Program-made: the position numbers and the translations under genes | Notes under the pieces: generated by a model | What the model saw: the letters and a program-made list of their open reading frames with translations, nothing else | What the model was told of the DNA's origin: nothing | Databases searched by the model: none | Part shown: in pieces, positions 1 to 4,905 of the stretch | How positions within the stretch are numbered: the first letter of the stretch is position 1 | Layout: every line of letters begins with the position of its first letter | Assembly: GCA_003564735.1 (NCBI GenBank) | Contig: PXEK01000233.1 | Location: 1-5,943 of the forward strand | Direction: 5' to 3' | DNA: 5,943 nucleotides | From: Cryomorphaceae bacterium | Lineage (GTDB): Bacteria; Bacteroidota; Bacteroidia; Flavobacteriales_G; Salibacteraceae

Positions 1-991
1 AGTAGGTAAACACATGAAGATACGCTATATCCAACTCGTTTAAAAAGTTGTACGTATTCAAAAACTCCTGCTCCGTTTCGCCGGGGTGCCCCACAATCAC
101 ATCAACTCCGATACACGCATCGGGCATTTCACGCTTGATTGTCGCTACTCTATCCGCATACAATTTTGTATCGTATTTTCGTTTCATGATTTTGAGCATA
201 GTGTCAGAGCCCGACTGCAAGGGAATGTGAAAATGAGGAACAAAAGAGTGGCTTTGCGCCGAAAAACGAATGATTTCGTTATGGAGTAAATTGGGTTCAA
301 TCGAACTGATTCTAAAACGGGGAATTTCCAATTTTTCTAACTCTTGAATGAGCATAAAAAAGTTTTCATCGGTACCCGCACCAAAATCGCCCGTATTCAC
401 ACCCGTTAAAACCACTTCTTTAATATTCTTATCTTCCAATTCACGCGCCTTGGCGATGGTAGTTGCTATGTCGTTACTTCGGCTCTTACCGCGGGCAAGA
501 GGAATCGTACAAAACGAACAATAATAGTCGCAGCCGTCTTGAACCTTGAAAAACGTTCGGGTGCGATCACCGTGTGAATACGATGGGAAAAACTCTCGAA
601 CCTTTCCTATACGACCCGATTTCACCTGACCTTTGGCATCGTCATCCAGCGACTCTAAATGTTGAGCTACATTGAACTTCTCATTCGCACCCAACACCAA
701 ATTAACGCCTTCAATTTTCGATATTTCTTCGGGCTTTAATTGAGCGTAACAACCTATGACCACGATTTTAGCTTCCGGATTTTTCCTCAGTGCCCTGCGA
801 ATAACATTCCTGCACTTTTTATCGGCATTGTCGGTTACGGAGCATGTGTTAATCACATACACCCCGGCACCTGAGTCGAAAGGCACTTTAGCGTAACCGG
901 CATCCTTCAAATTGCGGGCAATGGTTGAAGTTTCCGCAAAATTAAGCTTGCATCCCAAAGTGTAAAAAGCGGCTGTATTAAAACGTTGCAT
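1..991 (-). CDS. mtaB: tRNA t6A37 methylthiotransferase MtaB (partial, C-terminus beyond left edge)
   Basis: Radical-SAM methylthiotransferase predicted to convert t6A at position 37 of tRNA (family knowledge: ANN-decoding tRNA, notably Lys) to ms2t6A in the cytoplasm. I translated the frame by hand from the ATG at 991; 330 codons lie in the window with no stop. The N-terminal UPF0004 domain has its three cluster-binding cysteines at about C14 (YTLGCKLNFAET), C50 (NTCSVT) and C81 (GCYAQ). The radical-SAM [4Fe-4S] motif is C154-x3-C158-x2-C161 (DGCDYYCSFCTIPLARG), followed by VVLTGVNTGDFG, RISSIEP, HIPLQSGSD and VGHPGET, all in family order. The KLNFAET opening and CSVT favour MtaB over MiaB or RimO. 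Family members run to about 430-450 residues, so roughly the last quarter, with the end of the radical-SAM region and any TRAM domain, lies outside. The start is fixed by the conserved N-terminus and by a promoter just upstream. It is probably transcribed alone. Confidence 0.93.
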   Translation of the reverse strand, partial: MQRFNTAAFYTLGCKLNFAETSTIARNLKDAGYAKVPFDSGAGVYVINTCSVTDNADKKCRNVIRRALRKNPEAKIVVIGCYAQLKPEEISKIEGVNLVLGANEKFNVAQHLESLDDDAKGQVKSGRIGKVREFFPSYSHGDRTRTFFKVQDGCDYYCSFCTIPLARGKSRSNDIATTIAKARELEDKNIKEVVLTGVNTGDFGAGTDENFFMLIQELEKLEIPRFRISSIEPNLLHNEIIRFSAQSHSFVPHFHIPLQSGSDTMLKIMKRKYDTKLYADRVATIKREMPDACIGVDVIVGHPGETEQEFLNTYNFLNELDIAYLHVFTY

Positions 992-999
992 ATCGGCGG

Positions 1000-1031
1000 C
1001 AAAATTAGCAAATAAAACAACGAAAACTCAA
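1000..1031 (-). promoter_or_regulatory. Bacteroidota-type promoter of mtaB
   Basis: On the minus strand, TTG (1031-1029) is followed after 21 bases by TAATTTTG (1007-1000), an exact match to the Bacteroidota -7 element TAnnTTTG with an acceptable -33 distance. The -7 box ends only 8 bases before the mtaB ATG. Transcription would therefore start at, or within a few bases of, the start codon. The assignment rests on the consensus match and position only. Confidence 0.6.
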
Positions 1032-1057
1032 GTAGGTTTTTGGCACCTCTAAAGAAC

Positions 1058-1077
1058 CCGTTGCATGCAAAAAACGG
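1058..1077 (-). terminator. Possible weak hairpin after the permease gene
   Basis: Just past the permease stop codon, CCGTT and AACGG (1058-1062 and 1073-1077) can form a 5-bp stem. The 10-base palindrome TTGCATGCAA (1061-1070) overlaps the left arm. There is no strong T-run after it in the minus direction, so a classical intrinsic terminator is doubtful. It could be only an incidental palindrome. Confidence 0.25.
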
Positions 1078-1078
1078 A

Positions 1079-1993
1079 TTAGCTCCCTCTAAGTTTGGCC
1101 TTTCGCGGCACGCTTACCAAATACACTCCCGAAAAAATCAAAGCCGCGCTAACGAGTTTAATTCCGGTAATGGTATCCGCACCCAAAATAACGGCAAAAA
1201 GCGCCGCAAAAACAGGTTGGGAATAAATGTAAATACTCACCGTTGTGGGCTTGGCCTTGGTGAGTGCAAAGGAGTTGAGCAAGTAAGCCAAAAAAGTGGT
1301 GAAAAGCACCACAAATACGGTTTCGACTATGATGACGGGCGGCATTTCAGTGAATTGAGCTTGAGTGAGTTCTGTGAAACCAAAAGGCAAAACAAAAACC
1401 AATCCCACCAAAAATGCATATTTAATAACGGTTATAGCGTTATACTTTACCATGAGAGGTTTTATTAACACCAGAAAGGCCGCGTAACATGCCGCATTGA
1501 GAAAAACCATAAAGTCCCCGGCGGCGGTATCTAGCGACAACTCAATTGCACCGGAACCCGACTTATACAGAATCAATAAAACGGCACCCGTCAACCCCAG
1601 AAAAACCCCTAACAGTTTACGTTTTGAAATAAGTTCATTAAGAATAACCGCAGAGCCCAACAACACCAAAATAGGGTTGGAAGTCATGATAATACCCGCA
1701 TTAATCGGCGTGGTGATGTTGAGTCCGTTAAAAAACAGCAGCTGATTGGCCGCCACGCCAAAAAATCCGCAAATTACCAACCGCGGCCAATCGGACCGAC
1801 TTATACTTTCCTTAACGTTAAGAATTTGAGCGAGAAGAAAAAACAATACGCAGGCAACGGAAACACGAAGTAAAATAAACCCCGAAGGAAGGATGAAGTC
1901 GGGCATTACATCCTTAGCCACCACATAGTTTAAACCGTAAATGAGATTTGCACCCAAAATCGCGGCGTGAACGGAAAGTGTTTGTTTATTCAT
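1079..1993 (-). CDS. EamA/DMT-superfamily permease
   Basis: Inner-membrane transporter of the drug/metabolite transporter superfamily, 304 residues, a normal length for two EamA repeats. About ten hydrophobic segments are visible. The first repeat spans about residues 9-142, including GANLIYGLNYVVAKD near the start, and the second about 158-296. Each repeat carries the family's proline motif before its fourth helix: TSNPILVLLGSAVILNE at about 104-120 and YSQPVFAALFAVILGA at about 257-272. The first copy ends in the usual acidic residue (E120), but at the matching place in the second copy the family's common Glu is replaced (ILGADT). The C-terminus is basic (PRKAKLRGS), as expected for a cytoplasmic tail. 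The substrate cannot be told from sequence; relatives export amino acids, metabolites or drugs. The ATG at 1993 precedes a short polar N-terminus. No exact promoter match is visible in the 136 bases between it and gatC, so readthrough from gatC is possible. Confidence 0.88.
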   Translation of the reverse strand: MNKQTLSVHAAILGANLIYGLNYVVAKDVMPDFILPSGFILLRVSVACVLFFLLAQILNVKESISRSDWPRLVICGFFGVAANQLLFFNGLNITTPINAGIIMTSNPILVLLGSAVILNELISKRKLLGVFLGLTGAVLLILYKSGSGAIELSLDTAAGDFMVFLNAACYAAFLVLIKPLMVKYNAITVIKYAFLVGLVFVLPFGFTELTQAQFTEMPPVIIVETVFVVLFTTFLAYLLNSFALTKAKPTTVSIYIYSQPVFAALFAVILGADTITGIKLVSAALIFSGVYLVSVPRKAKLRGS

Positions 1994-2129
1994 CTAAAGA
2001 TTTACCCTTTGAAAATGAGAGTGTAACAGAGCGCAAGCATCAATCACATTTCAATACAAATGCCAAATCCTTTGCTAATAATGAAAAGCTCAACTCTATC
2101 CCGGGAAATTAGTCCGTTAAAAAAACCGG

Positions 2130-2420
2130 TTACTTATTCAAAACCTTAGGCACCTTGAAGTAATCAGAATCCTTTTGCGGCGCTTTTTGGAGAGCTTCGG
2201 CTTTATCCAAACTCTTTTCAACCGAATCGGGGCGGAGGCGTTGCACCTCATCAGTCAAGTAAATCAACGGTTCAACACCTTCAGTATCAACATCATTTAA
2301 TTCATCAATCAAATGCATGATTCGGTCCATATCTTGCCTGATTTCCTTTTTTTCGTCGCCTTTAAACTCAAGCTTGGCCAGCGCAGCCAACTTATCGATT
2401 AATTCGTCGTTTACTTCCAC
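2130..2420 (-). CDS. gatC: Asp-tRNA(Asn)/Glu-tRNA(Gln) amidotransferase subunit C
   Basis: Small subunit of the GatCAB amidotransferase, which amidates misacylated Glu-tRNA(Gln) and/or Asp-tRNA(Asn). By family knowledge GatC wraps around GatA and GatB and holds the complex together. The 96-residue product has the usual GatC length and layout. A helical N-terminus (ELIDKLAALAKLEF, about 6-19) is followed by the second helix with MDRIMHLIDELNDVDTEGVEPL at about 31-52. The C-terminus is the extended family signature RLRPDSV...APQKDSDYFKVPKVL (about 61-94). The start codon is GTG at 2420. This frame has a TGA at 2429-2427, so no upstream ATG is available, and the N-terminus MEVNDELIDKL looks complete. 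An out-of-frame ATG at 2430 opens only a two-codon ORF. gatA and gatB are not adjacent, so assembly depends on loci elsewhere. Confidence 0.93.
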   Translation of the reverse strand: MEVNDELIDKLAALAKLEFKGDEKKEIRQDMDRIMHLIDELNDVDTEGVEPLIYLTDEVQRLRPDSVEKSLDKAEALQKAPQKDSDYFKVPKVLNK

Positions 2421-2421
2421 T

Positions 2422-2430
2422 TTACTTCAT
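2422..2430 (-). promoter_or_regulatory. Two-codon mini-ORF directly before the gatC start
   Basis: On the minus strand ATG-AAG-TAA occupies 2430-2422. Its stop codon ends one base before the GTG that starts gatC at 2420. It could be a minimal upstream ORF affecting initiation by termination-reinitiation. It could also be the true start displaced by a one-base indel: removing one base would give M-K-K-V-E-V-N. It may equally be chance in an A-rich leader. Confidence 0.3.
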
Positions 2431-2470
2431 TTATTTCAAATATGTAGATTCTAAAAACACGCCTTAACCG

Positions 2471-2484
2471 CAGCTTATTAGCTG
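2471..2484 (-). repeat. Short hairpin in the gatC leader
   Basis: CAGCT and AGCTG flank a 4-base loop, giving a perfect 5-bp stem about 50 bases upstream of the gatC start and inside the predicted 5' leader. It is short enough to be coincidental. No regulator-binding consensus is recognised. Confidence 0.25.
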
Positions 2485-2539
2485 TAAATCAAAGGTGCAT
2501 GCTTCCAATTCCCTATCAAAACACATTTGTTTTCGGGTG

Positions 2540-2568
2540 CAAAATTAGCGAATTCAGTCGCAAGTCAA
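2540..2568 (-). promoter_or_regulatory. Bacteroidota-type promoter upstream of gatC
   Basis: On the minus strand, TTG (2568-2566) is followed after 18 bases by TAATTTTG (2547-2540), an exact TAnnTTTG -7 element at near-ideal spacing. The 11-base core GCTAATTTTGC is identical to that of the mtaB promoter in this window. Transcription would start near 2533-2536, giving gatC a leader of about 110 bases. That is long for a small housekeeping subunit. Confidence 0.6.
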
Positions 2569-2612
2569 CATATAAAATCAAAACGGTTTAAGAGGGTTGT
2601 ATAATATTGGTC

Positions 2613-2688
2613 AGAACCCCCGTTACGCCGGTGGGTTACACACCGCTTCAACATGAGAACGGTGCCGGTTCAAGCCTCAAAGGGTTCT
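2613..2688. repeat. 76-base element bounded by a perfect 7-bp inverted repeat, with nested repeats
   Basis: AGAACCC (2613-2619) and GGGTTCT (2682-2688) are exact inverted repeats whose outer ends define 76 bases. Inside, CACCG (2641-2645) can pair either with CGGTG at 2629-2633 or with CGGTG at 2660-2664, so two alternative hairpins exclude each other. GCCGG also occurs twice (2627-2631 and 2665-2669 or thereabouts). It lies between the end of the envelope operon and the gatC promoter. Transcripts of that operon would pass through it, so a structured 3' UTR or terminator region is a reasonable guess. Part of it superficially resembles a tRNA on the plus strand, but the D, anticodon and T stems do not form. 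Confidence 0.35.
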
Positions 2689-2711
2689 TGATAATCATTC
2701 AAGATTATCAA
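2688..2711 (-). terminator. AT-rich hairpin over the lipoprotein stop codon
   Basis: TTGATAATC and GATTATCAA form a perfect 9-bp stem around a 6-base loop. The stem includes the TGA stop of the NHL lipoprotein gene (2710-2708). No T-run follows in the minus direction (the next bases are GAACCC), so it is not a textbook intrinsic terminator. It may protect the 3' end of the operon mRNA or act together with the adjacent 76-base inverted-repeat element. Confidence 0.4.
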
Positions 2712-3871
2712 TTGAAATCGAGTGTCAGTCGAAAACGCAGAATGCGTCCGTTACCTGTATCGGCAACATAGAGGATTCGGCGAGCGTACGCCACACCTTG
2801 CGGATTTCGGAACTGCGTAACACCGCTACCCGTACCTCCGAAAGAAGTGACAATATGTTTTGTTTCTCCACTTCCCGGGGGCGGCCGAATGCCCTCGAAC
2901 CCCTCCACCGTAAACTGGTACAACGAATCAAGCTCGCTATCCACCACAAAAATCAAATCACTTCCGTCGCCGGATAATGCGATATCGGCCGGTTTCCTGA
3001 ACTTTCCCGGCTCATTGATAAATCCCGTGGCGCGTTCAGGATTTTGGGGTAAAATAACGGGGGAATACCGTATGCCGTCAGGATCCTCACGAAATTCAAT
3101 TTGTCTGAATTTCACGGGTTCTTCGGGAGCTGCGGAAATGACCATAAAATCGCGAGTGGGTGAGGCCTCAATTTGAGGCGGAGTCATCAAACTCGCTATT
3201 CCCGCGGGTTCTCTAAAAAAAGTACGAAAAGAACCTTGAGATGTGAGTACGCTTATCGGGGTTCTGTAATTATCATCGGCATCGAATGAGAGTACGGCTT
3301 GATCGGGGGGCAAAATAGAAAACTCATTATTGTTTTTAGGACCCGTGCGAGTAACGTAATAATTATTGGCTTCACCAACAGCCACGCCGGTAAGTTCCAC
3401 ACCTACGGCATCTCCCGAAGAAAAACCCGATTTATAATAAAACGGATGCACGCTTTCATTTATAATTTGAGCATGTTGAATACCGTAACGGCCGCCGGGA
3501 TTCAAATCTAAACGGTAAATGCACGGTAGAGAGTAAAACACATCTTGAATGGTTGTATCTTTCGTGCCCAGGGCAATGATGTTGAGTCGCCTGTCTTGAG
3601 CGATGGCATTTACCCCCGGTATTTGCGTACTGCCCAATATCCTGCCGGCTTGATCCATGGCTACGATTTCTTCGGCTCCGGCGTCCACAACGTAGAGCAG
3701 TTCATCAAAACCTTGTATAATTTTTACGGGTTCTATAACTTCGGTAATCTCAGGCAAAATAGGAACGTAAGCTACTTGCCTTTGCTCAAAATTCGGCGGT
3801 TCAATAAAACTCAAATCCGTTTCATTGCCGAGGTAATCTTTACACCCCGTAAAAACGGAATAAACCGACAA
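2708..3871 (-). CDS. NHL-repeat beta-propeller lipoprotein (body of the gene; signal peptide is in another frame)
   Basis: Predicted cell-envelope lipoprotein with a beta-propeller of NHL type, a scaffold that usually binds protein or glycan partners. The open frame gives 387 residues counted from a TTG at 3871. Clear NHL-like blades lie at about 55-80 (ELLYVVDAGAEEIVAMDQAG), about 292-322 (FRKPADIALSGDGSDLIFVVDSELDSLYQF) and about 354-382 (FRNPQGVAYARRILYVADTGNGRILRF). Weaker strands lie between them. The first residues contain a lipobox-like VFTGC (Cys10), but nothing hydrophobic precedes it in this frame, and a TGA (3874-3872) sits immediately before the TTG. The missing signal peptide is found one frame over, beginning at the ATG at 3905 that overlaps the upstream stop codon. 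The TTG is therefore probably not the true start; the natural protein would be about 398 residues. Last gene of the coupled operon. Propeller fold fairly sure, partner unknown. Confidence 0.75.
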   Translation of the reverse strand: MSVYSVFTGCKDYLGNETDLSFIEPPNFEQRQVAYVPILPEITEVIEPVKIIQGFDELLYVVDAGAEEIVAMDQAGRILGSTQIPGVNAIAQDRRLNIIALGTKDTTIQDVFYSLPCIYRLDLNPGGRYGIQHAQIINESVHPFYYKSGFSSGDAVGVELTGVAVGEANNYYVTRTGPKNNNEFSILPPDQAVLSFDADDNYRTPISVLTSQGSFRTFFREPAGIASLMTPPQIEASPTRDFMVISAAPEEPVKFRQIEFREDPDGIRYSPVILPQNPERATGFINEPGKFRKPADIALSGDGSDLIFVVDSELDSLYQFTVEGFEGIRPPPGSGETKHIVTSFGGTGSGVTQFRNPQGVAYARRILYVADTGNGRILRFRLTLDFN

Positions 3872-3905
3872 TCAAACCGATGTATATGATTATGTTTTTT
3901 CTCAT
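3840..3905 (-). pseudogene. Signal-peptide fragment of the NHL lipoprotein, out of frame with its body
   Basis: The ATG at 3905 overlaps the stop of the preceding gene (ATGA) and opens MRKNIIIYIGLIVGLF, a basic n-region followed by a hydrophobic core. After residue 16 it reads RFYGV and stops with TAA at 3842-3840. Shifting forward one base after the Leu codon at 3863-3861 gives MRKNIIIYIGLIVGLSVFTG followed by Cys21, a convincing lipoprotein signal peptide. Because the other frame has a TGA at 3874-3872, the shift must fall between about 3872 and 3843. The T5 run (3851-3855) or the G4 run (3845-3848) would also restore the frame. The cause may be a sequencing indel, a real mutation, phase variation or recoding; the sequence alone does not decide. 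Confidence 0.7.
3902..3905 (-). promoter_or_regulatory. ATGA stop/start overlap coupling barrel and lipoprotein genes
   Basis: The TGA stop of the PorV-like gene (3904-3902) overlaps the ATG at 3905-3903 in the four bases ATGA. This is a common arrangement for translational coupling. It is the main positional argument that the lipoprotein really begins at 3905 and not at the downstream TTG. Confidence 0.65.
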
Positions 3906-4903
3906 CGCTCTCCTTTATTTATGGATAGTGCAAAATTGACTACGTGCTGCAACCCGAGATACTGCGTAGGGTTTGCCGCATAATTGATTTGCAAGGGGTG
4001 CATCCCGATATTCTTTCTGAAACCAAATCCGAAGGTGGGAAGGTTCTGACCAAAAACATTAAATGCATAGCCCGCGCGCACTTGGAACAGCTCCAGATAG
4101 TCGTACTCTACTCCAAAGCGGTAGTTTTCAGCATTATCATTGGGGTGCTGCAACTCAAAAAGGGTGTAAACATCGTGTTTATCGGCTTCAAAAGCTTTCA
4201 TACTCACGCCCAATTTGAATACGCTGGGAACGGTATAACTCTCCAGTCCAAAACCTCGATTTCTGTTAAAATCCACTTCCAAAAAATCGCCGCTCAGTGA
4301 GGAACTGCCGCTAAAGTTTTGCATGGCTACGGCAAACGAAAGGTCTTTAAAATCAGTATTGTACTTAAAGCCGATGTCCACGGCGGCGGTGTGATTATAA
4401 TACTCGGCGAGCTGCTCGTAGATGTACTTCAAATTCACCCCGAAAGAAAACTGATCGCTCAACTGCATGCTGTATGCCGCGCCTATGGCCACGTTATTGG
4501 CGTAGGTTTTTTGACCCGTGCCCTCGGGTTGAAACTCGGTACGTACTTCCATTTCACCCGAGGTTAGTGCATTCATCGAAAATCCGAATGCGGCGGCATC
4601 ACCCACGGGCACAATGGAACTGAGCAAAGCCTGGTTGGCGCCCGCACCCACAAAGTAGTTTGAAGTACCAAAAGTGAGTTCACGCACATCGGCAATAGCG
4701 GCCGGGTTGGTGTACACCGACATCGCATCGCCCGATAGCGCCACCGAAGCGCCGGCCATACCTACAGAGCGCGGATTCATATCGTTTTTGAGAAAGGTAA
4801 GCGTCGATAATCCCGCGCGCTGCCCTCCAAAATTGGGCAGTATTTGAGCCGTGGCGGTGAAGCTCAAAAACAACAGTGCGATATGTAGTATTCCTTTTTT
4901 CAT
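3902..4903 (-). CDS. PorV/PorQ-family outer-membrane beta-barrel protein
   Basis: Predicted outer-membrane beta-barrel of the PorV/PorQ group, related in fold to FadL-type barrels. The 333 residues start with a signal peptide (MKKGILHIALLFLSFTATA, cleavage probably before Q20). The family hallmark follows at about residues 31-70: GLSTLTFLKNDMNPRSVGMAGASVAL, then GDAMSVYTNPAAIA, where early glycines and the NPA motif are diagnostic. The remainder alternates aromatic, hydrophobic and polar residues as amphipathic strands (for example FSFGVNLKYIYEQL about 152-165, FQVRAGYAFNVFG about 273-285, PTFGFGFRKNIG about 289-300). In the type IX secretion system PorV shuttles secreted cargo and PorQ works with the sortase PorU. 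Whether this paralogue does either is unknown, because no other T9SS gene is in view. The ATG at 4903 overlaps the stop of the receptor gene by one base. The start is supported by the signal peptide. Confidence 0.85.
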   Translation of the reverse strand: MKKGILHIALLFLSFTATAQILPNFGGQRAGLSTLTFLKNDMNPRSVGMAGASVALSGDAMSVYTNPAAIADVRELTFGTSNYFVGAGANQALLSSIVPVGDAAAFGFSMNALTSGEMEVRTEFQPEGTGQKTYANNVAIGAAYSMQLSDQFSFGVNLKYIYEQLAEYYNHTAAVDIGFKYNTDFKDLSFAVAMQNFSGSSSLSGDFLEVDFNRNRGFGLESYTVPSVFKLGVSMKAFEADKHDVYTLFELQHPNDNAENYRFGVEYDYLELFQVRAGYAFNVFGQNLPTFGFGFRKNIGMHPLQINYAANPTQYLGLQHVVNFALSINKGER

Positions 4904-4905
4904 TA
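4901..4905 (-). promoter_or_regulatory. TAATG stop/start overlap coupling receptor and barrel genes
   Basis: The TAA stop of the TonB-dependent receptor (4905-4903) shares its last A with the ATG of the PorV-like gene (4903-4901). No Shine-Dalgarno sequence is evident, so termination-reinitiation is the likely way the second gene is translated. This ties its level to the receptor's. Confidence 0.6.

Noticed and set aside
1040..1468. Plus-strand open frame of 142 codons opposite the permease gene
   Set aside because: Low-complexity product rich in Lys, Asn and Gly with no recognisable domain. It is antisense to a well-supported permease and is explained by that gene's codon usage.
1994..2129. 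Dedicated promoter for the permease gene
   Set aside because: I found no TAnnTTTG match with a properly spaced TTG in this 136-base gap, so none was annotated.
2613..2688. Plus-strand tRNA gene (7-bp acceptor-like stem, 76 bases, GGTTCAAGCC T-loop-like motif, CAA at the anticodon place)
   Set aside because: With the T-loop fixed, the T stem GCCGG/CTCAA pairs at only two positions, the anticodon stem ACCGC/TGAGA does not pair, the D stem is poor, and position 37 would be a pyrimidine. Kept only as an inverted-repeat observation.
2725..2949. Second minus-strand frame inside the lipoprotein gene
   Set aside because: It overlaps the conserved NHL blades in another frame. The NHL frame carries clear repeat motifs, whereas this one is Arg/Ser-rich and unlike any family.
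3545..3889. Plus-strand open frame of 114 codons opposite the lipoprotein start
   Set aside because: No recognisable domain, no promoter match, and antisense to the propeller gene. Treated as a shadow frame.
3840..3905. Classical -1 programmed frameshift (X XXY YYZ slippery site)
   Set aside because: The body is in the +1 frame relative to the ATG, and no standard heptamer fits. Only a +1 slip (for example at the G4 run) or an indel would work.
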